Source: an uncultured Clostridia bacterium
GTDB lineage: Bacteria > Bacillota > Clostridia > Christensenellales > UBA1242
NCBI GenBank assembly: GCA_934776915.1
Contig: CAKVNA010000055.1
Span: 1-5,951 of the forward strand
Reading direction: 5' to 3'
DNA: 5,951 bases
Shown here piece by piece: positions 1 through 5,951 of this stretch. Position numbers and translations under genes: made by a program. Position 1 is the first letter of the stretch. Every line of letters begins with the position of its first letter. The notes under the pieces were generated by a model. It had not been told where the DNA came from. It saw nothing but the letters and a program-made list of their open reading frames with translations, and did no database searches.

Positions 1-1
1 G

Positions 2-334
2 ATTAAAACAACTCACAAACTTGTAAAAAGCATAACTGGCACAGAAATGAACCTTTTTGCACCCCCATCGGGCAGTTATAACAAGACAACCCTGTCAGTT
101 GCCAGTGACTTGGGATACAAAACGATTATGTGGAGCAGAGACACAATAGACTGGCGTGACAAAGACAGTTCGCTTGTTCTATCTCGTGCAACAAAAGACA
201 TCAAGGCGGGTGACCTCATTTTGATGCACCCAACGGAGCATACTGCAAAGGCACTGCCAGAGATTATCAAAACATTAAAAGCAAACGGGTTGACTGTAGC
301 CCCGGTTTCTGAAGTTTTGGGAAATAAGGTGTAA
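2..334 (+). CDS. ylxY: Polysaccharide deacetylase (NodB fold), YlxY-like, C-terminal fragment
   Basis: The reading frame is open from the window edge to a TAA at 332-334, giving about 110 residues of the C-terminal end; the true start is upstream. It carries late NodB-domain motifs: FAPPSGSYN (about 53-79) where many deacetylases have RPPYGxxN, then MWSRDTIDW (128-154), then GDLILMHPT (209-235), whose His (codon 227-229) matches the conserved His of the last catalytic motif. The family removes acetyl groups from sugar polymers such as peptidoglycan or chitin-like chains, usually outside the membrane. The metal-binding Asp and His-xxx-His motifs would lie upstream, so activity cannot be judged here. 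The APPS variant of the third motif and the M16 peptidase immediately downstream both fit the Bacillus YlxY branch, as I recall it. The family call is firm; the YlxY assignment rests mainly on gene order and this motif. A PdaB-like paralogue is the alternative. Confidence 0.85.
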   Translation: MKTTHKLVKSITGTEMNLFAPPSGSYNKTTLSVASDLGYKTIMWSRDTIDWRDKDSSLVLSRATKDIKAGDLILMHPTEHTAKALPEIIKTLKANGLTVAPVSEVLGNKV

Positions 335-340
335 TTTTGA

Positions 341-369
341 TTTTCAAAAATAAGAAAAAGTGATATAAT
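341..369 (+). promoter_or_regulatory. Predicted sigma-A type promoter of the M16 peptidase gene, extended -10
   Basis: A perfect TATAAT (364-369) is preceded by TG one base upstream (361-362), forming an extended -10 element. A weak -35, TTTTCA (341-346, 4 of 6 matches to TTGACA), lies 17 bp upstream. Transcription would begin near 376, leaving a leader of only about 16 nt before the ATG at 392, with the AAGGAG ribosome site (381-386) inside it. The promoter lies entirely between the deacetylase stop (334) and the peptidase start. This is a prediction from sequence alone. Confidence 0.65.
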
Positions 370-391
370 TGTCCACAGTTAAGGAGAATTT

Positions 392-1657
392 ATGAAACCG
401 ATTTGCAAATGTTTTGAAAGTGGACTGAGAGTTGTTTTTACAAAGGTTGGCAAGAATAGACCAACTTCTATATATGTTGCTGTTGATGTGGGAAGTCAAA
501 ATGAAGCTGAAGAAATAAACGGAATTTCACATTTTGTCGAACATTTAAATTTTAAGGGGACATCTAAAAGAACTGCCCAGCAAATAAGCACAGATTTTGA
601 GGACATTGGGGCAAGTGCAAACGCTTGGACAAGCAAAGTTGCCACTTGTTTTTACGCCACCACATTGCCAGAAAACATGGAAAAATGTTGTGAAATTTTG
701 AGTGATATTGTGCTTAATTCTTCATACAATGAAGAAGAAATTGAAAGAGAAAGAAAGGTCGTCTTTGAAGAAATTTCAATGACAAAAGACGACCCAGAAA
801 GTGTTGCATATGACAGATATTGTGAAATGTTTTTTGACGGGAATAGTTTGTCAAGGTCGGTTCTTGGAACAAAGGAAAGTTTGTCCAAAATAACTCGTGA
901 CGACATTGTTAAATATGTAAAAGAAAATTATATTGCAAGGAACATTGTTGTGTCTGTTGTGGGGCATTATGACAAGGAATATGTCTTTCAAATAGTTGAC
1001 AATTATTTCAATTCAAAATTTAAGAAAAAAGACAAAGTTTTGAAGAAAAATCACAACCAGAACTTTGCTCCAAAGGCTGCATTTTCGCAAGAAGTGGCGG
1101 AATTCAATCAAACACAAGTTGTGGTGGGCTTTCCATGCGTAAATATCTTTGCAAAGAACAAGATGGCGTATGCTGTTTTGAGTTTTATCATGGGCGGCAG
1201 CATGGGGTCAAGACTTTTTAGAAGTGTTAGGGAAGAACACGGACTTGTGTATAGCATTTCTTGCATACCTGAGCATTTTGAAAACGCTGGCGACATGAGC
1301 ATTTGCTTTGGAACAACGGAAGGAAATGTTAAAAAAGCAATGGGACTTGTAAAAAAAGAAGTGGAAAAAATAGCAGAAAATGGCGTGACGGAAGAAGAAT
1401 TGTTGCGGGCAAAAACTTTCTGCAAGGGACTACTTCTTTCTGCTTATGAAAAAGGCTCTGAAATTGCAAGAGCAGTTGCAACAAACTATTTGACATATGA
1501 CAGATTTGTTACAGTTGAAGAAAGATTGAAATCTCTTGAAAAAGTTACGATTGATGAAGTAAATTCGCTTGCAAAAGAAACTTTTGACCTTAAAAAATCA
1601 GTTACACTTGTGTTAATTCAAAACAAAGTTGACGGGCTTGAGAAAATTTTTGAATAA
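392..1657 (+). CDS. mlpA: M16 family zinc metallopeptidase, MlpA/YmxG-like
   Basis: This is a complete 421-residue protein. The ATG at 392 has AAGGAG five bases upstream (381-386). The N-terminal M16 domain has the inverted zinc motif HFVEH at residues 47-51 (zinc ligands His47 and His51, catalytic Glu50). The third ligand is most likely Glu127 in RKVVFEEI, 76 residues after His51, the usual spacing. The inactive-type C-terminal M16 domain contains GGSMGSRLFRSVREEHGLVYS (268-288 region), including the Arg280/Tyr287 pair used for substrate binding in this family. No signal peptide or membrane segment is seen, so it is probably cytoplasmic. The family degrades peptides as clam-shell dimers of such 45-kDa subunits and is related to mitochondrial processing peptidase. 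Length and the upstream deacetylase fit Bacillus MlpA (YmxG); the YmfF/YmfH peptidases near spoIIIE are the alternative. Every active-site residue looks intact. The natural substrate is unknown. No hairpin terminator follows, so read-through into ftsK is possible. Confidence 0.95.
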   Translation: MKPICKCFESGLRVVFTKVGKNRPTSIYVAVDVGSQNEAEEINGISHFVEHLNFKGTSKRTAQQISTDFEDIGASANAWTSKVATCFYATTLPENMEKCCEILSDIVLNSSYNEEEIERERKVVFEEISMTKDDPESVAYDRYCEMFFDGNSLSRSVLGTKESLSKITRDDIVKYVKENYIARNIVVSVVGHYDKEYVFQIVDNYFNSKFKKKDKVLKKNHNQNFAPKAAFSQEVAEFNQTQVVVGFPCVNIFAKNKMAYAVLSFIMGGSMGSRLFRSVREEHGLVYSISCIPEHFENAGDMSICFGTTEGNVKKAMGLVKKEVEKIAENGVTEEELLRAKTFCKGLLLSAYEKGSEIARAVATNYLTYDRFVTVEERLKSLEKVTIDEVNSLAKETFDLKKSVTLVLIQNKVDGLEKIFE

Positions 1658-1695
1658 ATTGGTAATTTTTGTTTGTAAAACATAGTGTAAGGATT

Positions 1696-1723
1696 TTGAA
1701 AGTGGAGAACATTGTGATATACT
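1696..1723 (+). promoter_or_regulatory. Predicted sigma-A type promoter of ftsK(-rimO), extended -10
   Basis: A good -35, TTGAAA (1696-1701, 5 of 6), is followed after 16 bp by TATACT (1718-1723, 5 of 6), with TG one base before it (1715-1716). Transcription should start about 1729-1731. That places the GTG at 1728, the first possible start codon of the ftsK frame, at or before the 5' end of the message, and leaves a leader of about 25 nt before the ATG at 1755. The promoter lies in the 97-nt gap after the peptidase gene and probably serves ftsK and rimO together. Confidence 0.7.
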
Positions 1724-1754
1724 CTTTGTGTATCGAAATTTAAGTGGGGAAACA

Positions 1755-4700
1755 ATGGAAGAACGGGAGAAAAATTTGTCGGTTATCAAAAAACAATTTG
1801 GCATTGTTATGATTGTTGTGGCAAGTGCGTTGCTCATCTTGACCACATTTGAATTTTTATCTGGGGTAAAATGGTTTTTCTTGGGTGTGTTTGGCATTAT
1901 GATTTATCCAATTTTGCTCCTCACTATTTTTGCTGGAATTGCACTGACAATGAACCAAAAATTTGTGTATTCTCCAAGATATATAATTTATCTCGGACTA
2001 TGCTTTTTCTTCTTTGTTTGTGTGTTGCATACAATTTTTGCTGGCACGGGCGGAGTTAGCATTTCCTATGGAGAATATCTAAAGCAATGTTACAACGCAC
2101 ATTTTACACCAGGTGGTGTGCTGATTGGTGTTTTTGTCTATCCACTTTCTGCACTTTTCCATGATATTGCTGGGATTGTCACATATGGCATAGGACTTGT
2201 TATGTCACTATATTTTGTCGCAACTTATCTGGACAGTGTTAAAAAACAAACAGTCAAAAAACCTGCTACAAAGCAAGTTGTTACAACGAAGACAGAAACT
2301 ATTGCCACCCCATTGCAACAAATAACACCAACTGAGCCTGCCCCAAGGACAGAGGTTTTGGCAAGTGAAGTTAAGGAAAACCCAACGGACGAGGAGATAT
2401 TTATAAAAGACGAAAAACCTGCAGAACCATCAGTCGCTGAAATAGCAAAACAAAAACTTGGACTAGGGAAGCAAGATTTGGAGCAAGACACAACTGACCA
2501 GTCAGTCAGTGCCGAAGCAAAATTGTTTGGCGAAAAGAAAGAAAATGTTTCGTGGCAGACAAGAGCTTTTTCACAAGACAGACCTCAAAAATTTGTTTAT
2601 GATGAAAAAGAAAAGACTTCAAGTCAGAAAGACAACCCAATGTTTGAAAAGAATAAGGAATACCTTTCAACCATTCATGATGTTAATAATGTCAATGAAA
2701 ATCCAATTATAAATGCCGAAGATTATGAAGACTACAAACAAAAAATGAAGATGTATGGCGAAAGAAATTCTTCTCCAATTTCTCGTGAGAACACATCAGG
2801 CGGATATGATGCAACAAGACAGGGAAATCTTAATGACGGAATAATCAGAGCAGAAAGACAAACACCAAATTATTTTGCAAAAGATGACAAGTTTGCCTCG
2901 TCAAGTTACAACAAAGAAGTTGAGCCAGATGAAGATGTGCCAAGTTTTGGCATAGAGCCAGAGAAGAATAATTTTTCAAACATATCAGGGCTTTTTGACA
3001 CCAACTTTGGCAACTCAAATGACAATAATAACTTTGACGAAGACGACTTTATAAAACCAGATGACGATTTCCCAAAAACAAGAAATTTCAACACATCAAA
3101 CAATTTTGAAATTGGCTCGCAGTCGCCAATGACAGAACCAAGAGAAAACAGAAGCGAAAAATTTATGGACAGAGTGGGTGATGACTCTGTGGAAGAAAGT
3201 CTTGGCAAAACGGTCAATCTTTCAAATGTTCCACCAAGGACATTTAACTTTGAAGCAATAGGTGGTGGTGGGCAGTCAAACGCAAAGAAAGTTGAGCCAA
3301 ATTTTGAATATAATTCAAACTATATCAGACCACCAATCGACCTACTAAAAACCTATACAAATGCGGCAGAAAATATAAATTATCAAGAAAAGATTGATAT
3401 TTTGGAACGAGTTTTGGAAGACTTCCGTGTGCCAGCAAAGGTTGAAGCAGTTAGGCGTGGGGCAGCAGTTACACGATATGAACTTCATATGCCAACGGGC
3501 ATTTCTGTTAAGAAAATTCAAGCACAGTCATCAGATATTGCAATGGCAATGGCGGCTCGTGGCGATATAAGAATTGAAGCCCCAATCAAGGGTAAAAGTG
3601 CAGTTGGTGTTGAAGTGCCAAATGACACCCAAGACATAGTTGGACTTAAAGACATCATTGAATCAGAAAACTTCCTAACTGCCAAAGCACCACTTACATT
3701 TGCTCTTGGAAAGGATATTGACGGCAATGTTAAATTATGCAACCTTGCCAAAATGCCACACCTTTTGGTTGCAGGCTCAACGGGAAGTGGAAAGAGTGTG
3801 TGCTTAAGCGCACTTGTTATAAGTTTGATTTATAGAACAAGTCCAGAAGATTTGCGACTTATTATGGTTGACCCAAAGAAAGTAGAATTTACAATCTTTA
3901 ATGACTTGCCACATCTTCTTATGCCAAAAGCCATAACCGAGCCAAAGAAAGCGCTTGTTGCATTTGACTGGCTGATTGACGAAATGGAAAGAAGATATAG
4001 TCTGTTCCAAGGCGTTTTTGCAAGAAATATTGAAGAATATAACGCTCAACCAGAAGTTAGAAACAAACTAAAACCTAAACTTCCATACATTGTTTTGATT
4101 GTTGACGAACTTGCAGACCTTGTTGTCACTGCGGGCAAAAAGGAACTGGAAGAAAGAATTATTAGACTTACTCAAAAAGCAAGAGCAGCAGGTATTCACC
4201 TTATTCTTGCCACACAAAGACCTTCTGTTGATATTATCACAGGAAGTATCAAAATTAACCTTCCAAGCAGAATTGCTTTTGCTGTTTCAAGTGGGTTTGA
4301 CTCAAAGACAATTCTTGACAGACCTGGGGCGGAGAAACTTCTTGGGCATGGTGATATGCTATACATGCCACCAGATGGGGAAGTTACTCGTGTTCAAGGA
4401 GCATTTGTTGATACTCCAGAAGTTAAGGAAATTTGCGACTTTATTCGTGACCATAACCCTTGTGTTTATGATGAAAACATTGAAAAAGCAATTATGAATG
4501 ATGGTGCTCCAAATGGTGGGGATATTGGCGGAGGATTCTCGTCAACTCCAAGCATGGATTCACTTTTGCCAGATGCCTTAAAACACGCCATTGAAAGCAG
4601 GCAAGTGTCTATATCTATGCTTCAAAGAAGATTTGCCATTGGCTATCAGCGTGCGGCAAAAATTATTGACCAAATGGAAGCGGCGGGCTTTATTTCTGGC

Positions 4701-4772
4701 TCTGACGGTAGCAAACCAAGAACAGTTTTTGCTACAATGGAAGACTTTAACAAACTGTTCGGCGGGGCATAA
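1755..4772 (+). CDS. ftsK: FtsK/SpoIIIE family DNA translocase
   Basis: This hexameric ATP-driven pump moves chromosomal DNA through the closing division septum. From the ATG at 1755 it has 1005 residues. Four or five membrane segments come first (about 15-35, 40-66, 76-96 and a hydrophobic stretch at 120-159), then a linker of about 350 residues (165-520) rich in Asn, Asp, Glu and Lys. The motor starts near YIRPPIDLL (523-531). It has Walker A GSTGSGKS (674-681, Lys680), Walker B IVLIVDE (Asp784, Glu785), and the conserved ARAAGIHLILATQRPS segment. The C-terminal winged-helix gamma domain (about 938-995; QVSISMLQRRF, GYQRAAKIIDQME, DGSKPRTV) reads polar guide sequences on DNA. All parts look intact. 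The ATG is chosen over GTG 1728 because the promoter -10 ends at 1723; a modest GTGGGGA (1745-1751) precedes the ATG. The protein is longer than Bacillus SpoIIIE (just under 800 residues), mainly through the linker. Whether it serves vegetative division or sporulation cannot be told from sequence. Confidence 0.95.
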   Translation: MEEREKNLSVIKKQFGIVMIVVASALLILTTFEFLSGVKWFFLGVFGIMIYPILLLTIFAGIALTMNQKFVYSPRYIIYLGLCFFFFVCVLHTIFAGTGGVSISYGEYLKQCYNAHFTPGGVLIGVFVYPLSALFHDIAGIVTYGIGLVMSLYFVATYLDSVKKQTVKKPATKQVVTTKTETIATPLQQITPTEPAPRTEVLASEVKENPTDEEIFIKDEKPAEPSVAEIAKQKLGLGKQDLEQDTTDQSVSAEAKLFGEKKENVSWQTRAFSQDRPQKFVYDEKEKTSSQKDNPMFEKNKEYLSTIHDVNNVNENPIINAEDYEDYKQKMKMYGERNSSPISRENTSGGYDATRQGNLNDGIIRAERQTPNYFAKDDKFASSSYNKEVEPDEDVPSFGIEPEKNNFSNISGLFDTNFGNSNDNNNFDEDDFIKPDDDFPKTRNFNTSNNFEIGSQSPMTEPRENRSEKFMDRVGDDSVEESLGKTVNLSNVPPRTFNFEAIGGGGQSNAKKVEPNFEYNSNYIRPPIDLLKTYTNAAENINYQEKIDILERVLEDFRVPAKVEAVRRGAAVTRYELHMPTGISVKKIQAQSSDIAMAMAARGDIRIEAPIKGKSAVGVEVPNDTQDIVGLKDIIESENFLTAKAPLTFALGKDIDGNVKLCNLAKMPHLLVAGSTGSGKSVCLSALVISLIYRTSPEDLRLIMVDPKKVEFTIFNDLPHLLMPKAITEPKKALVAFDWLIDEMERRYSLFQGVFARNIEEYNAQPEVRNKLKPKLPYIVLIVDELADLVVTAGKKELEERIIRLTQKARAAGIHLILATQRPSVDIITGSIKINLPSRIAFAVSSGFDSKTILDRPGAEKLLGHGDMLYMPPDGEVTRVQGAFVDTPEVKEICDFIRDHNPCVYDENIEKAIMNDGAPNGGDIGGGFSSTPSMDSLLPDALKHAIESRQVSISMLQRRFAIGYQRAAKIIDQMEAAGFISGSDGSKPRTVFATMEDFNKLFGGA

Positions 4773-4775
4773 AAG

Positions 4776-4780
4776 AAGGA
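4776..4780 (+). promoter_or_regulatory. Ribosome binding site of rimO
   Basis: AAGGA, within AAAAGAAGGA, lies just after the ftsK stop codon and is the only convincing ribosome site here. Three in-frame ATGs follow, at 4782, 4785 and 4806. The spacing is 1 base to 4782, 4 bases to 4785 and 25 bases to 4806. This favours 4785, although the family-conserved part of the protein only begins at the third ATG (MKVGFVSLGC). The short gap suggests that ribosomes finishing ftsK could reinitiate on rimO. Confidence 0.6.
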
Positions 4781-4784
4781 TATG

Positions 4785-5951
4785 ATGCAAAAAACAGATG
4801 AAAAAATGAAGGTCGGGTTTGTGTCGCTGGGTTGCGACAAAAACAGAGTGGACACCGAAAGAGTTGTGTCCATTTTGTCATGTTATGACGAGTTTGAATT
4901 CTCACCAAATGCGGAAGAATGTGACATTATTTTTATAAATACTTGCGCTTTTCTAAAAGCCTCTCGTGACGAAGCGGAAGGAATTATTGAGGAAATGAGT
5001 GGTTATAAAAAGCGTGGCTCACTGAAACTGCTTGTTGTTATGGGCTGTTTGCCAATGTTAAACACTGAAGATATGATAGAACGCTTTCCAATGGTGGATA
5101 AGGCAATGCTGGCAGACGAATATGACAAGGTGGACAAAATTGTTTTTGAACTTTTGGGCAAAAAACTTCCAAAAGGCAAGCGATATGGCGACTTCCGCAG
5201 CAAAACAACAACGGGGCATTTTGCCTATCTTAAAATTGCTGACGGCTGCTCCAACCGCTGTGCATTCTGCAAAATTCCATATATTCGTGGCAATTATAAA
5301 TCCGTAAAAATGGAAAAAATTGTAAGTGAAGCGGAATATCTTTGCGAAAACGGAGCAAAGGAAGTTATTCTTGTTGCACAAGATGTTACTCGCTTTGGCT
5401 GTGAAAAAAATGGCAAAGAAAACCTACCATTGCTACTTAAAAAACTTTCTAAAATAAAGAAATTAAGTTGGATAAGACTGCTTTATTGCTATCCAGAAAA
5501 GATAACTGACGAACTTATTGAAGTTATCAAAACAAACCCAAAAGTGCTTCACTATGTGGATATGCCACTTCAACACATAAGCAACAATGTTTTGCGTGCA
5601 ATGAACAGACAAAGCACAAGGGAAAGCATTGTGGGGCTTATAACAAAACTTAGACATGAAATTCCAGACATTGCCATAAGGTCAACATTTATGGTGGGTT
5701 TCCCGGGGGAAACGGAGGAAGATGTTAAGGAACTTGTTAAGTTTTTGAAAAAAGCAAAACTAGACAATGTTGGCTTCTTTAAGTATTCAAGGGAAGAAGG
5801 AACACCAGCATACTCTATGGAACATCAAATCTCGGAGAAAGAAAAGGACAGACGACTTGAAATAGTGCAAAAAACACAACAGGCGGTGGCAACAAAAGTA
5901 AACAAATCTCGTGTTGGGAAAACTTACAAGGTGCTTATTGACCGTTTTGAC
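4785..5951 (+). CDS. rimO: Ribosomal protein S12 methylthiotransferase RimO (3' end cut by window)
   Basis: RimO is a radical-SAM enzyme that adds a methylthio group to a conserved aspartate of ribosomal protein S12 in the cytoplasm. There are 389 residues here; the family is usually about 440, so only the final part is missing. The N-terminal UPF0004 domain begins SLGCDKNRVDTE and supplies Cys17, Cys54 (INTCAF) and Cys88 (MGCLP), ligands of one 4Fe-4S cluster. The radical-SAM CxxxCxxC is ADGCSNRCAFC with Cys155, Cys159 and Cys162, ligands of the second cluster. AQDVTRFG, RLLYCYPEKI, YVDMPLQHIS and RSTFMVGFPGE are RimO-type motifs; the tRNA enzyme MiaB instead has a GQNVNSYG-like segment, so RimO is preferred over MiaB. 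VGKTYKVLIDRFD at the window edge starts the TRAM domain. The start is taken at 4785 from the AAGGA at 4776-4780; 4782 or 4806 are possible. The gene lies 12 nt after ftsK in the same direction and is probably co-transcribed with it. Confidence 0.95.
   Translation, partial: MQKTDEKMKVGFVSLGCDKNRVDTERVVSILSCYDEFEFSPNAEECDIIFINTCAFLKASRDEAEGIIEEMSGYKKRGSLKLLVVMGCLPMLNTEDMIERFPMVDKAMLADEYDKVDKIVFELLGKKLPKGKRYGDFRSKTTTGHFAYLKIADGCSNRCAFCKIPYIRGNYKSVKMEKIVSEAEYLCENGAKEVILVAQDVTRFGCEKNGKENLPLLLKKLSKIKKLSWIRLLYCYPEKITDELIEVIKTNPKVLHYVDMPLQHISNNVLRAMNRQSTRESIVGLITKLRHEIPDIAIRSTFMVGFPGETEEDVKELVKFLKKAKLDNVGFFKYSREEGTPAYSMEHQISEKEKDRRLEIVQKTQQAVATKVNKSRVGKTYKVLIDRFD

Noticed and set aside
335..349. Inverted repeat TTTTGA-TTT-TCAAAA after the deacetylase stop, as a possible terminator
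   Set aside because: The stem has six pairs with only one G-C, and is followed by A-rich rather than T-rich sequence. It overlaps the -35 region and is too weak for an intrinsic terminator.
369..377. TTGTCCACA, one mismatch from the DnaA box TTATCCACA, at the end of the mlpA promoter
   Set aside because: A single one-mismatch 9-mer is expected about once by chance on two strands of a window this size, and I saw no cluster of such boxes or AT-rich unwinding element.
1108..1425. 105-codon - strand open frame opposite the M16 gene, and similar antisense frames at 2906-3217 and 5058-5381
   Set aside because: All sit opposite strongly conserved protein-coding sequence, with Ser/Phe/Leu-rich translations typical of reverse-strand shadows and no visible promoter or ribosome site.
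1671..1683. Small palindrome TGTTT-GTA-AAACA in the mlpA-ftsK gap as an operator
   Set aside because: Five-base A+T-rich arms are common by chance in this composition; it matches no operator I recognise and is not repeated at the other promoter.
4099..4497. 132-codon + strand open frame inside ftsK
   Set aside because: It lies wholly within the conserved ATPase motor of ftsK in another frame, has no ribosome site and resembles no family; it is a shadow of the real gene.
4785..5951. MiaB (tRNA methylthiotransferase) as the identity of the last gene
   Set aside because: The AQDVTRFG, LLYCYPEKI and VDMPLQHIS segments follow the RimO pattern; the MiaB GQNVNSYG-type segment is absent.

Overview
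The window looks like chromosomal DNA from a low-GC, Bacillota/Clostridia-type bacterium. The evidence is the A+T-rich composition, purine-rich AAGGAG-type ribosome sites, TAA stops, and a gene order that recalls the ylxY-mlpA-...-spoIIIE/ftsK region of Bacillus and clostridia. The exact genus cannot be read from the sequence. All four genes lie on the + strand and nearly fill the window; no RNA gene, mobile element, CRISPR array or long repeat is visible.

Layout: (1) positions 2-334 hold the C-terminal end of a NodB-type polysaccharide deacetylase, YlxY-like. (2) After a 57-nt gap with an extended -10 promoter comes a complete M16 zinc peptidase (392-1657) of the MlpA/YmxG type. (3) A 97-nt gap carries a second extended -10 promoter, followed by a complete FtsK/SpoIIIE DNA translocase. 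Its best start is the ATG at 1755, not the upstream GTG at 1728, which sits at the predicted transcription start. (4) Only 12 nt after the ftsK stop, rimO (S12 methylthiotransferase) begins at 4785 and runs off the window edge; about 389 residues are present and most of its TRAM domain is missing.

The genes do not form one pathway. They are a cell-envelope enzyme, a general peptidase, a chromosome-segregation motor and a ribosome-modification enzyme, kept together as a housekeeping neighbourhood. ftsK and rimO are probably co-transcribed from the promoter just before ftsK, with mlpA transcribed from its own promoter and perhaps reading through.

I found no convincing novel system. The points most worth a second look are the long Asn/Asp/Phe-rich linker of FtsK with seven Asn-Phe pairs, the near-leaderless promoter architecture upstream of mlpA and ftsK, and the condensed gene order that lacks the sporulation and lysine-pathway genes found between mlpA and spoIIIE in Bacillus.
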